A stretch of DNA of 54,396 nucleotides, taken from Planctomycetaceae bacterium. GTDB taxonomy: Bacteria > Planctomycetota > Planctomycetia > Pirellulales > Thermoguttaceae. Below the pieces are notes generated by a model. That model was not told where the DNA came from, searched no databases, and was given only the letters and a program-made list of their open reading frames with translations. The translations under genes and the position numbers were made by a program. Where the stretch lies: contig JAAYAY010000199.1 of NCBI GenBank assembly GCA_012719125.1, positions 1 to 54,396 on the forward strand, in the 5' to 3' direction. Positions 33,661-43,865 of this stretch are shown in pieces; position 1 is the stretch's first letter, and each line of letters begins with the position of its first letter.

Positions 33661-36600
33661 CTATCCTTTCGGTTGAACCGCATTGGCCGCGTCTTTGGTA
33701 TCGACAGGCTGCGGAGGCCAGGGTTTGGGGCCTTCGACCCGCATGGCAGCGCCCGTGCGGCGTCCCGAGGCAAGATCGACGGCCTCAATCTCCCACATGC
33801 CGGGGGCATCGTTGGGGGCAATGTCGAGCGTCACGTCGACCCGACCGTCCACGGCTGCGTAGGCGCCGCTGAACTCGGCGCAGCGGCCCGCCGGGTCGCG
33901 AACCGTGATCTCTACGGGCACGATCGCGGAAAGGGGTTTTCCCGCTTCGTCGACGACCTCCGCCACCCAGGTTGCCTTGCTCCCCCTTGCCACCGACGCC
34001 GGTCCGGCCAGCTTCACCTGGTCGATCGCGCGGTCCGAAACCATCAGGAGGGCTCCGTCGCAAGGCCCGAGACGCAGGTCGAACTCGACTTCACCGGAAG
34101 CATGGGAGACGCTGATCCCGCAATGGCGAACCAGATCGTAGACGTATCCACCCGAGCGAGCCAACTTGACGCCGGTTTCCTCCGCAAGGCCGTTTTCCAT
34201 GACCCGGCCGTGATGCCCTACGTAGTCGCCGTATTCGCGACGATCGTTGACCAGGAACACGTAATCGGTGTTCTTGTACCGCCGCAGGTAGGGAATCACC
34301 TCGGGACTCGACGTGTCGACGACTCGACGGCAGCGGGAATCGAGTTGTTTGCGGAGTTCGCCGGCCAGCTTCTGCAGGGCGGCCTTGTCGGCATCGGCAC
34401 GCCCGGTCCGCGCGTAGACGGGAAGGAGGATATCGGGCTTGACGGCCGGACACGTTCGCTCGTCGCCGACGATCAATCCGCCGGCCTTCTGAAATGCGTT
34501 GATCTTCTCGGCAACCGTCTTGGTGAGCACGTCGCAATCGGGCATCACAAGAATGCGGAACCCGCCGAGGCCCCGGCTGAGGACGGTCTCGTCGAAGATG
34601 ATCTGGGGCTGCAGCTTGGCATACATGAGGGCGTGGTAGACGTTGCCCGCCCAGCCGCCGCACCATCCGTAGGTCCCACGCCGGGCAAACATCTCCGAGG
34701 AGAACGATTCGAGAAAAGCGACGTCGCTCTGCACGGGCGGCACGCTCAGCAGCGTCGGCCCGAGCGGCTCGACGACGCCGTCAATCAACCGTTTCAGTTC
34801 GTGCTGAGTTTCCGGGTGAGTGAAGCGATATCCGCCGGTCGAATCGACCGGCACGAGCGACTGCCAACCATGATACATGATCCCCTTGATGGGACGGGCG
34901 ATCTTGGTCCAGAAGGCTTCGCGCAGGTGCATGGGCGCGATGGTGATAAAGGGAGCATCCGGTTGTTCGCGCTCCCAGGCGGCAAGATAGACGGGCGCCG
35001 GCTTGCCGGGCTGGGGCTCCGGAGCCGTCTGGCCGCGGTACCAGATGATCTGGGTCATCTTCATGACTTGCTGCCCCTTCGGGCCGCCGCCGGCCATGGC
35101 CAGCAGTTCGTCGGTAGCCAGGCCGATGCGAATCGGATCGGGATAAGAGTAGGTCCATTGCGAAAGGTAGTCGACGTCGCCGCCCGCACCATAGACGCTC
35201 GCTACGCGCACCGCCGGATCGTGCCAGGTCCAGAAGTCCTTCCGCCCCGCGGTTTTCAGGCCGCGCACAACCGCCGAGTTGAGCTCATTCCAGCCGTCGC
35301 CCCGTTTCCAGTACCACTGGAAGTACTTCAGGAGCGGATCGTCGTCGGCAATGACCCGGTTCTTCGGAAAGTCGGCCAACTTGTCGTAGGCAACGCCGCG
35401 AGGACTGCCGACGTCGGCCGGGATTTCCGCCCCGGTCGCCTTGCGATACGCCTGGCGGTCGTGCTCGTGGAAGCAGGGGCTCGCATGGTCGCGGACTTCC
35501 GTATGGATCATCGCGGCTCCGAAGGCGGGATGGTCGCCAAAACCGTTGGCCACGCTGATTCCCACATTCTCGCAAAACCTCGCCAGTTCGGGAAACAGCC
35601 CGCAGATATCCTCGCGGGGGTTGATCTTGCCGTCGCGAGTAACCCGCCGAAACTCGTCCTTGGATCGCATCGAGGCTCCGGGCGAAAGTCCGGCGATCAG
35701 TGTCATCCCCTTCGAGAGCGCCTCGTCGAGGGCAGCTCGTGCTGCCTTCAGGCGTTCTTCCTCGAGAGGCGATGTCGGCCCGCCGGCCTCCCAGATGCGG
35801 CCGACGTCGGCGGGAACTCCCAGCCCGTGGGTGAACCCGATCTCCTTGGCTCGGTCGAGGTCCCCAGCGATTCCACCCCACATGACCACGGGCATCCGCT
35901 TGGGCAGGGGTCGCGATACGATGCGGACGTCGATCCTCTCCGTCGTGTCGATCGGTTCGGGCTTGTCGGCGCGAAGGCGTAGCGTCAGTGCGTAGTCGCC
36001 CGGCCGCAGGCGCGTGTCGACCTGGTAATTGAGATCGAAGGACGCCCCCGACTTCAAGGCCGGAATCTGCTGCGCGATCGGCTTCTCGCCGTCGAGTTGA
36101 ATGGTCACGTCTGCACCGGGTAACGCGTCGCGGCACAGGTTGACGACACGGAAGCACTGTTTGGCTTTCTGCTCCATGCGGACGAAACAGGATCGATCGA
36201 ATATGCGTTGCACCGCCAGCGATCGAAACTCGAGCACGCCCCGGCAGATGCGAATCTGGTCCATCAGGCCGGGGAAGCCGTGGTAATAACTCCCGTTGCG
36301 ATCGCCGATGGTCAGCGGCCTGGTGCCCGGCGTCACAGGACCACACCCCGTATCCTGCCGGCTGCCCCAGGGAACGCCGTTCAGATAGAAGCTGCCCGTG
36401 CCTTGCGCGTCGTAGGTGAAGGCGATGTGGATCCAGGCTCCGGTCTCCAGCTTGATTGGATCGGAGTGCCAGTTGGCAGAGTGGGTCCCAAACCCGAGGC
36501 AGGCTCGCAGCGTTCGTGATCCGTCCTTGGACGGCCCGCTGAGAACGAGTTGGTAGTCCGTATCGGAGACGTACTTCTTGTCGAGCAGAAATGACTCGGG

Positions 36601-36996
36601 GTAGTCGGTGGCAAGCTCGGCGGCCGGGCAGAGCCACATTTCAATGGTGAACGCGTCGGGGGGCGACAGCCCCGGAGCGTCGGGGCAACGAGCGCAATGG
36701 GCCGCATCAGTGACGGGCCAACCCGGTTTGGAGACCAACGCCCCGCCGAACTTGCCTTGAGCAGACAGTTCCGCCCCTTGAAGCGTGAGATGGTGGCCGC
36801 CCTTGCTCTGATCGCGCAGAGGTTCCTCGCCGTCGAATGTCCACAGGCCCAACACGTGCGAGCCGGAAGCGTCCTCACCGGCGTAGGGCTTGTTCCAGGA
36901 CTCGCGGAGTTGAACGGACGATTCCGCCCCGTGCGTCGGAAAAGCCCCAAGAAAAACCGTCAAGGCGACGGAGGCCAGTAACTTCAGCGTTTTCAT
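33661..36996 (-). CDS. Large secreted LamG-domain protein, glycoside-hydrolase-like
   Basis: 1111 residues from the ATG at 36996, with GGGAGG 10-15 bases upstream; a TTG two codons earlier is less likely. A signal peptide (KTLKLLASVALTVFLGAFPTHGAE) is followed by a LamG/concanavalin-type domain (about 50-270: VLGLWTFDGEEPLRDQS, FTIEMWLCPA, WIHIAFTYDAQGTGSFYLNG, GFPGLMDQIRICRGVL). The middle (about 370-800) looks like a TIM barrel of the GH42/GH-A sort: VVMWGGIAGDLDRAKEIGFTHGLG, FWTWHDPA, YLSQWTYSYPDPIRIG, GIMYHGWQSLVP. A Rossmann-like flavodoxin/trimerisation-type domain (ILVMPDCDVLT...GGLIVGDE) and a C-terminal Ig-like part (VEITVRDPAGRCAEFSGAY) follow. This order is that of a GH42-like enzyme; the catalytic Glu pair could not be fixed. 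Confidence 0.75.
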   Translation of the reverse strand: MKTLKLLASVALTVFLGAFPTHGAESSVQLRESWNKPYAGEDASGSHVLGLWTFDGEEPLRDQSKGGHHLTLQGAELSAQGKFGGALVSKPGWPVTDAAHCARCPDAPGLSPPDAFTIEMWLCPAAELATDYPESFLLDKKYVSDTDYQLVLSGPSKDGSRTLRACLGFGTHSANWHSDPIKLETGAWIHIAFTYDAQGTGSFYLNGVPWGSRQDTGCGPVTPGTRPLTIGDRNGSYYHGFPGLMDQIRICRGVLEFRSLAVQRIFDRSCFVRMEQKAKQCFRVVNLCRDALPGADVTIQLDGEKPIAQQIPALKSGASFDLNYQVDTRLRPGDYALTLRLRADKPEPIDTTERIDVRIVSRPLPKRMPVVMWGGIAGDLDRAKEIGFTHGLGVPADVGRIWEAGGPTSPLEEERLKAARAALDEALSKGMTLIAGLSPGASMRSKDEFRRVTRDGKINPREDICGLFPELARFCENVGISVANGFGDHPAFGAAMIHTEVRDHASPCFHEHDRQAYRKATGAEIPADVGSPRGVAYDKLADFPKNRVIADDDPLLKYFQWYWKRGDGWNELNSAVVRGLKTAGRKDFWTWHDPAVRVASVYGAGGDVDYLSQWTYSYPDPIRIGLATDELLAMAGGGPKGQQVMKMTQIIWYRGQTAPEPQPGKPAPVYLAAWEREQPDAPFITIAPMHLREAFWTKIARPIKGIMYHGWQSLVPVDSTGGYRFTHPETQHELKRLIDGVVEPLGPTLLSVPPVQSDVAFLESFSSEMFARRGTYGWCGGWAGNVYHALMYAKLQPQIIFDETVLSRGLGGFRILVMPDCDVLTKTVAEKINAFQKAGGLIVGDERTCPAVKPDILLPVYARTGRADADKAALQKLAGELRKQLDSRCRRVVDTSSPEVIPYLRRYKNTDYVFLVNDRREYGDYVGHHGRVMENGLAEETGVKLARSGGYVYDLVRHCGISVSHASGEVEFDLRLGPCDGALLMVSDRAIDQVKLAGPASVARGSKATWVAEVVDEAGKPLSAIVPVEITVRDPAGRCAEFSGAYAAVDGRVDVTLDIAPNDAPGMWEIEAVDLASGRRTGAAMRVEGPKPWPPQPVDTKDAANAVQPKG

Positions 36997-37195
36997 CCTC
37001 AATTCCTCCCGGTCGGATTGATCGCGGCAACCTCTTCATCGTGCCGGCACGGAGCGTCAGTGTAGCAGCGCCGGGGCCACGATTCCAGCATATCGTGCGC
37101 AACGGCACGCCAAACGTTGCGTTCCACGAACCGCATCGTTATCATGCGCGATTACGAAACCGTGATGTGGCTTGACTTTCGGAGGACTTGCCGTC

Positions 37196-38755
37196 ATGAA
37201 TCTGTTCCGAAAACCGACTGCCGTGGTGCTGATGGCCCTATTTGTCGCAACGCTGTGTGGTTCGCTGATGCTGGCGGACGAACGCCCCAACATCGTCTTC
37301 ATCCTCTGCGACGACCTGGGTTACGGCGACGTGGGCTGCAACAATCCGGAGTGCAAGATCCCAACGCCGCACGTCGACCAATTGGCGGCCGAGGGAATGC
37401 GATTCACCGACGCTCATACGACGTCGTCGGTCTGCACCCCCACTCGCTACGGTGTGATCACCGGTCGTTACAACTGGCGATCGCGCCTGCAAACCGGCGT
37501 ACTGGGCGGCCTGTCGCCGCGTCTGATCGAGCCCGGCCGGCTCACCGTGGCCGAGATGCTTCGGCAGAACGGCTACCACACGGCCTGCATCGGCAAATGG
37601 CATCTGGGGATGGACTGGGCGCGCAAGGCAGATACGGGGCAGTTTGAAGACAACATCGAAAAAGGCCCCGAGGGCTGGGACGTCGATTTCACCAAACCGA
37701 CTACGAACGGGCCGAACACCGTCGGCTTCGACTACTACTTCGGAATCGCCGCCTCGCTCGATATGGTTCCCTACACCTACATCGAGAACGATCGAGTGAC
37801 CGTCCTTCCCACGATCGACAACGCATTCCCCATGATGCTGGGCAAGGCTTCCCAAACACGCCGCGGGCCGGCGGCGGCCGAATTTGACGCCATGAACGTG
37901 CTGCCCGACCTGGCAGAAAAGGCTGCCCAGTACATCGGCCAGCGGGCAGAATCGGGTAAGCCCTTCTTCCTCTATTTGCCCCTGGCCTCGCCCCACACGC
38001 CGATCGTGCCATCACCCGAGTGGCAGGGCAAGAGCGGATTGAATCCATACGCGGATTTCGTCATGGAAACCGACCACTACGTGGGGCTCGTTCTCGACGC
38101 GATTCAGAACCACGGCCTGACCGCCAACACGCTGGTCTTTTTCACCAGCGACAACGGATGCTCACCTCAAGCCGATTTTCCGGCCTTGGCAGAGAAGGGG
38201 CATGACCCCAGCCACATCTATCGCGGCCACAAGGCCGACATCTGGGACGGAGGACATCGTGTGCCGTTCATCGTCCGCTGGCCGGGACGCGTGAAGGCCG
38301 GCTCCACCAGCGACCAACTCGCAAGCCTCGTTGATTTCCAGGCGACGTGCGCCGAGGTCTTGGGCGTCAAGCTGCCCGACGATGCGGCCGAGGACAGCGT
38401 GAGCCTGCTGCCGGTCTTACTGGACAAGGCCACGGGACCGGTACGCGAAGCGCTGGTCCATCATTCGATCAACGGCAAGTTCTCGATTCGCCAGGGCCGC
38501 TGGAAGCTGGAGCTTTGCCCGGGCAGCGGCGGCTGGAGCGCTCCTCGCGATCCCCAGGCCGTCAAGCAGGGTCTGCCCGCCGTACAGCTTTACGATATCC
38601 AGGCCGACCCCGCCGAAGAAAAGAACGTCGAGGCGGAGCATCCCGACGTCGTGAAACAACTTACCGACCTTTTGGAGCGCTACGTGACCCAGGGTCGCAG
38701 CACGCCGGGCGCACCCCAGAAGAACGCCGTTGCGGTCGATATCTGGAAGAAGTAG
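37196..38755 (+). CDS. Secreted type I sulfatase
   Basis: 519 residues from the ATG at 37196, with CGGAGGA about 10 bases upstream and a signal peptide (LFRKPTAVVLMALFVATLCGSLMLAD). Catalytic features: FILCDDLGYGD (metal ligands), Cys80 in C-T-P-T-R (formylglycine site), GKWHLG intact, SPHTPIVPS, FFTSDNGC and HKADIWDGGHRVPF. All residues expected for an active sulfatase are present, unlike the first sulfatase here. It needs a formylglycine-generating enzyme, not seen in the window. The substrate is presumably a sulfated glycan. The gene is divergent from the LamG protein (199-bp shared spacer), suggesting joint use of one polysaccharide. Confidence 0.93.
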   Translation: MNLFRKPTAVVLMALFVATLCGSLMLADERPNIVFILCDDLGYGDVGCNNPECKIPTPHVDQLAAEGMRFTDAHTTSSVCTPTRYGVITGRYNWRSRLQTGVLGGLSPRLIEPGRLTVAEMLRQNGYHTACIGKWHLGMDWARKADTGQFEDNIEKGPEGWDVDFTKPTTNGPNTVGFDYYFGIAASLDMVPYTYIENDRVTVLPTIDNAFPMMLGKASQTRRGPAAAEFDAMNVLPDLAEKAAQYIGQRAESGKPFFLYLPLASPHTPIVPSPEWQGKSGLNPYADFVMETDHYVGLVLDAIQNHGLTANTLVFFTSDNGCSPQADFPALAEKGHDPSHIYRGHKADIWDGGHRVPFIVRWPGRVKAGSTSDQLASLVDFQATCAEVLGVKLPDDAAEDSVSLLPVLLDKATGPVREALVHHSINGKFSIRQGRWKLELCPGSGGWSAPRDPQAVKQGLPAVQLYDIQADPAEEKNVEAEHPDVVKQLTDLLERYVTQGRSTPGAPQKNAVAVDIWKK

Positions 38756-38763
38756 ACGGCCGT

Positions 38764-39753
<990 letters not shown>

Positions 39754-39881
39754 CTACTTCCTCGTAATCGGATGTGGTAAGATAGGCCCGCAGGCACACG
39801 ACGCTGTGCAGCCGGATGAGCAGAATCTAGGCAAGCAAGCGAAATCTGTCAATCGCAGACCAGCGGGAAGAGGGGATCGAG

Positions 39882-40490
39882 ATGACGAAGATCGTTGCCG
39901 TCATGGGAAGTTATCGGCGGGACGGAATCATCGAGCAGACCGTGGACGCGATACTTCGGGCAGCGGGCGAAGCGGGCGCCGAGACGGAGAAGATCGTGCT
40001 GGCCGACGAAACGATCGAATTCTGCACAAACTGCCGCAAGTGTACGGGACCGGAACTGCCCGGGATGCGTCGGGCGGACTGCATCTTCGACGACCGGATG
40101 CACGAGATCTGCGAGTCTCTCGATAAGGCCGACGGGATCGTCCTGGCCGCCCCGATTAACTTCTTCACCGTCAACGCTCTGACCAAGCGATTCATCGAGC
40201 GGCTGCTGGTCTACGTCTACTGGCCATGGGAGAAGCCGCTGCCGAAACCCCGTATCAAGAAGCTCGACAAGAAGGCCGTCGTCGTCACGGCGAGTGCGTG
40301 TCCCGCCTGCCTGGGACGCTGGTTGATGCCCAACGCTCTCAGTGTGATGAAAGGTGCGGCCAGACTGGTCGGCGCCAAGGTTTCTCGCACGCTCTATTTC
40401 GGGATGGTCTGCAAGGAGGAACACCAACGATTGAGTCCCGGCCAGGCCAGAAAGGCGCAGAAGGCAGGTCGGTTACTCGCGGCGAACTAA
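39882..40490 (+). CDS. Flavodoxin-fold NAD(P)H-dependent oxidoreductase
   Basis: 202 residues, ATG preceded by GAGGGG. The N-terminal MGSYRRDGIIEQTVDAILRAA is the FMN phosphate loop of NADPH-dependent FMN reductases/iron-sulfur flavoproteins. FCTNCRKCTG...CIFDD at 46-70 gives a compact Cys cluster as in those proteins, and AAPINFFTVNALTKRFIER is the second FMN contact. A further Cys pair (SACPAC) is present near residue 140. A cytoplasmic redox role is probable; the substrate is not predictable. It stands alone, 128 bp from the divergent galE. Confidence 0.85.
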   Translation: MTKIVAVMGSYRRDGIIEQTVDAILRAAGEAGAETEKIVLADETIEFCTNCRKCTGPELPGMRRADCIFDDRMHEICESLDKADGIVLAAPINFFTVNALTKRFIERLLVYVYWPWEKPLPKPRIKKLDKKAVVVTASACPACLGRWLMPNALSVMKGAARLVGAKVSRTLYFGMVCKEEHQRLSPGQARKAQKAGRLLAAN

Positions 40491-40640
40491 TTGTTCCGCC
40501 CGACCAATCGTCACAGTCGTTACGCCCAGATTGCCCGCTGGCATGTGGAAATTACCCCCGACACGGGGCCTATCCGTACGCCATACTTGAGTAGCATCTG
40601 AGGCGTTCTTACCTGTGTGTCGTTCTTCTGGAGAGGTTCG

Positions 40641-41486
40641 ATGGTACTCAGCCATACGGATTGCCACGTCGATTACTCAACCCCGGTTGTGGCCCTGCCG
40701 CCGGTTCCTGCTGCTGCGCCGGCCGACACCGATCTTGCGCTGGAAACGGTCGAGGTTTGGGGACTGCATCTGGCGAGTCTTGATACGGAAGCGACTCTCG
40801 ATCTTGTCGATCGCATGATTCGCCGCGGCCGCCCCGGTTTTTTCATCACGGCCAACCTGCACTACGCGCGCCTCACCGCCGGTAGCCAGTATCTGCGGGA
40901 GTTGAACGAGCGAGCCGCCTTCATGACGGCCGACGGGATGCCGCTCGTCTGGCAAGCCCGCCGGCAAAGGCAGCCGCTTCCGCAACGAGTGGCCGGTTCC
41001 GATCTGGTTCACTTAATGTGCAAGCAGGCGGCCTTGCGAGGGCACCGCGTCTTCTTTCTGGGAGGCGACGAGGGCGTCGCCGCCGAGGCCGCTCGGCGTC
41101 TGAAGGAGAAGAACCCATTGCTGCCGGTCGCCGGCGTGGCGTCTCCGTCATTTCGGGAGATGTCATCGCAAGACCACGAAGCGCTCGTGGCCCGAATCCG
41201 TTCAACGCGGCCCGATATTCTGTTCGCGGCCCTAGGACAACCCAAGGGTGAAGTCTGGCTGGATCACCACTGTGCGGCCCTGGGCGTGCCGGTTTGCGTG
41301 CAAATCGGCGCGTCACTCGACTTTATCGCCGGCCATGCGCGGCGAGCGCCCCGCTGGATGCAGCGCTCGGGCCTCGAGTGGTTCCACCGAATGGCGGGGG
41401 ATCCTCGCCGTCTCGCTCCACGGTACTTCCAGGACGCGCTGTTTCTGTTGCGGAAGGTGGCCGGCGGCTGGATACGACGCCCGTAG
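40641..41486 (+). CDS. WecG/TagA/CpsF family glycosyltransferase
   Basis: 281 residues from the ATG at 40641 with GGAGAGG 5 bases upstream; a GTG 24 bp earlier is in frame but less likely. Family motifs: FITANLHYARL, FMTADGMPLVW, VAGSDLVHLM, RVFFLGGDEGVAAEAA, PDILFAALGQPKGEVWLDHH, VQIGASLDFIAGHARRAPRWMQRSGLEWFHR. Members transfer N-acetylmannosaminuronic acid or related sugars to lipid-linked intermediates during cell-surface polysaccharide assembly. It may work with galE products. It ends 22 bp from the end of the convergent AEC transporter gene. Confidence 0.92.
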   Translation: MVLSHTDCHVDYSTPVVALPPVPAAAPADTDLALETVEVWGLHLASLDTEATLDLVDRMIRRGRPGFFITANLHYARLTAGSQYLRELNERAAFMTADGMPLVWQARRQRQPLPQRVAGSDLVHLMCKQAALRGHRVFFLGGDEGVAAEAARRLKEKNPLLPVAGVASPSFREMSSQDHEALVARIRSTRPDILFAALGQPKGEVWLDHHCAALGVPVCVQIGASLDFIAGHARRAPRWMQRSGLEWFHRMAGDPRRLAPRYFQDALFLLRKVAGGWIRRP

Positions 41487-41508
41487 TTGCAGGATAACTC
41501 CGACCGCA

Positions 41509-42504
41509 CTACACTCCCCCGCTAAGCCCCGTAACTCGGAGGCCGATGGCGATCCAAAGAGGAATCGTCGCCAGGCTGACCAGCGAGGTCGAAAGAGCAA
41601 CTCGCAGGGCAACTCCAGGCGAGCCGCCGTAGTGGCGGGCAAGGATAATCACGAACGTGGCCGACGGCATGGCGGCCATGACGACCATAACCCGTCGCAA
41701 CGGCTCGGAAATCGGCAGATAGGCGGTGGCTGTCAGCATCAGAACCGGAAGCACGAGCAGCCGAAGCAGGCACGCTGCGGCGATCATGCGGACAGAGTTG
41801 CCCCGGGAAATGCCCCCGTTGTTGGGGCCGAACTGGTCGGCCGTCACCGCGCCGATCGCCAGTAGCGAAATCGGCACCGCTGCCTGTCCTAGCCAGCGCA
41901 CGGCCTGGTCGAGAAACACGAGCCGGTCTGCCATCAACGCGCCGAACCCGCTCCAATTGGCCACCAAAGCCACGAGCGTGGCCACGGTCGGGCCGTTGAT
42001 CATCCGCTTCCACCAGTCCCCTTCCGTCGTTCCGCTCATCACGGAAATGCCGAGCGAGTAACCCAGCAGTCCGGCTCCCACGTTGTGGACGAACATCACG
42101 CCGAGCGTGGCGTCGTCGAAGAGCAATTCGATCAACGGGATGGGCACGAAGGAGTAGTTGAAGAAGGCCGCCGCGAGCACGAAGGTCTGCCGCTGGGCCG
42201 GTGTCTCCAGCCCATGGAGGCCCGTTCCGAGCCGCAAGGCGAGCGAGGCCACCAGCAACCCGAGGCCGATGCTGGCCGCACCGACGGCGGGCGCCCAAAC
42301 GAGATTCTCAGCCTCACGCAAGGTCGGGTTGTTGCTTACCGACGAGAAGATCAGACAGGGAAACAACAGCCCCATGATGATCTTCATGAGGCTCTGATCG
42401 GCCTCTTCGCTCAGCCATCCACCCCACCGCGCGGCCGCTCCCACCGCAATCACCGTGAATACGGAGATGACGGCACTCACGGTGGTCAGCCATTGGTCGA
42501 GCAT
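41509..42504 (-). CDS. AEC (auxin efflux carrier) family transporter
   Basis: 331 residues with about ten hydrophobic helices. Family traits: WLSEEADQSLMKIIMGLLFPCLIFSSV near the N-terminus, AAAFFNYSFVPIPLIELLF, MFVHNVGAGLLGYSLGISVM, a conserved Asn-rich stretch in the middle, and MAAMPSATFVIILARHYGGSPGVALRVALSTSLVSLATIPLWI at the C-terminus. AEC proteins carry malate, amino-acid-like or other organic anions across the inner membrane. The start is 18 bp after the argJ stop on the same strand, so the gene is very likely co-transcribed with argC-argJ; that points to an arginine-pathway metabolite as possible substrate. Confidence 0.9.
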   Translation of the reverse strand: MLDQWLTTVSAVISVFTVIAVGAAARWGGWLSEEADQSLMKIIMGLLFPCLIFSSVSNNPTLREAENLVWAPAVGAASIGLGLLVASLALRLGTGLHGLETPAQRQTFVLAAAFFNYSFVPIPLIELLFDDATLGVMFVHNVGAGLLGYSLGISVMSGTTEGDWWKRMINGPTVATLVALVANWSGFGALMADRLVFLDQAVRWLGQAAVPISLLAIGAVTADQFGPNNGGISRGNSVRMIAAACLLRLLVLPVLMLTATAYLPISEPLRRVMVVMAAMPSATFVIILARHYGGSPGVALRVALSTSLVSLATIPLWIAIGLRVTGLSGGV

Positions 42505-42522
42505 GGCGCGAGACAGGGGTGC

Positions 42523-43716
42523 TCAGGTGTGGTAGTCGGCGTTGAGGCGAACGTACTCAGCCGTCAGGTCGGTCGTCCAGAAGCGGACGCGTCCCTCCCC
42601 TTCTCCGAATCGAAGCACAATCGACGTATCGCGGTTGCTTCGTATCGAGTCGGAAACGGCTACCTTGTCGAATTCGACGGGGGCCCCCTGCCGATAGAGA
42701 ACCGTTCCGTTCACGAGCAGGTCGACCCGGGCGGGATCGAAGACCACTCCCGAATAACCGGCGGCCGACACAATCCGCCCCCAATTCGGATCAGCCCCGG
42801 CAACGGCCGTCTTGACCAGGGCACTCTCGGCGACGGTCTTGGCGATCTTGTGGGCCGCTTGCCGGTCGGCACAGCCCTCGACGTCGATGGTAATCAGGTG
42901 CTCGGCGCCCTCCCCGTCGGCCGGTATCGCCCGTGCCAGTTCCATGCACACCTGCCCGAGGGCCTCGCTGAATGCTGCCAAGTCGTCGCCGCTGAGCGGC
43001 GTGCCGCCCGCCGCACCGTTTGCCAGGAGCAGAACGCTGTCGTTCGTGCTCATGTGCCCCTCGACGCTAATGCAATTGAAACTGTCGCGAACCGACTCGG
43101 TCAACGCCGTTTGAGCGTCCGCGGGAGCGAGGGCTGCGTCGGTCAGGACGACGGCCAGCATGGTGGCCATGTTGGGTCCGATCATGGCTGCACCCTTGGC
43201 CATGCCGACAAGCGTCGCTTCTCCCGAGGTCAGTTTCAAGGTCCGCCCGGCCAGCTTCTCGACGGTGTCGGTCGTCATCATTCCCCGCGCCGCCGCGATC
43301 AAGCTGTCGGAATCGTTGCCCAGCTCCTGGGCCGCCTCCGCGATTCCCGCGGCGATCTTCGTCATGGGCATGAATTCGCCAATGACGCCGGTCGACAGGA
43401 CCAGGGCCTGCTCGGGCGAAGCGCCGCATACTTCGGCTGCGAGCCTCGCCATCTCGCGGGCGTCGTCCAGCCCCCGCTGGCCGGTACACGCATTGGCGTT
43501 TCCCGAATTGCAGACGACGGCCCGGATCGAGCCGTCCGGGGTCCGCTCGCGGTCCAGCGCCACGGGGGCGGCAAATACGCGATTCTGCGTATAGACGCCG
43601 GCCGCCGTGGCCGGGCGATCCGACACGATCAAGGTCAGATCGGGCCTGCCGGCTTCGCGCTTGATGCCGCAACGAACGCTGCCGAGGCGATATCCTTGGG
43701 GTACGTCGAATGCCAT
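42523..43716 (-). CDS. argJ: Bifunctional glutamate N-acetyltransferase / amino-acid acetyltransferase
   Basis: 397 residues, normal length. The self-cleavage site is visible in KGAAMIGPNMATML, with nucleophile Thr185, which becomes the N-terminus of the beta chain. CNSGNANACTG near residue 70 and STGVIGEFMPM near 108 are the acetyl-transfer and substrate-binding motifs. SVEGHMSTNDSV and GADPNWGRIV lie in the beta chain. ArgJ recycles the acetyl group from N-acetylornithine to glutamate and thereby runs the cyclic arginine pathway. It lies 149 bp downstream of argC on the same strand and 18 bp before the AEC transporter. Confidence 0.96.
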   Translation of the reverse strand: MAFDVPQGYRLGSVRCGIKREAGRPDLTLIVSDRPATAAGVYTQNRVFAAPVALDRERTPDGSIRAVVCNSGNANACTGQRGLDDAREMARLAAEVCGASPEQALVLSTGVIGEFMPMTKIAAGIAEAAQELGNDSDSLIAAARGMMTTDTVEKLAGRTLKLTSGEATLVGMAKGAAMIGPNMATMLAVVLTDAALAPADAQTALTESVRDSFNCISVEGHMSTNDSVLLLANGAAGGTPLSGDDLAAFSEALGQVCMELARAIPADGEGAEHLITIDVEGCADRQAAHKIAKTVAESALVKTAVAGADPNWGRIVSAAGYSGVVFDPARVDLLVNGTVLYRQGAPVEFDKVAVSDSIRSNRDTSIVLRFGEGEGRVRFWTTDLTAEYVRLNADYHT

Positions 43717-43865
43717 GGCCTAGATTCCTCCTGGTGCTGGACACAGCCGAGAGACAGACCGTCTCCGGGCTCTCAGCCCGTTGAAAACCCTGGTCCCGCG
43801 CCGCCGCACGGGGCCTTGAAGTGGACTATCACTTGAAAGCTCAGGAACCGTGCGGTGCCCGATAG

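Noticed and set aside
33541-35982. Plus-strand frame of 813 codons antisense to the LamG protein
   Set aside because: Composition of a shadow frame; the minus strand has a signal peptide, LamG motifs and a ribosome site.
42085-43836. Plus-strand frame of 583 codons antisense to argJ and the AEC gene
   Set aside because: ArgJ motifs on the minus strand are unambiguous; no domain on the plus strand.
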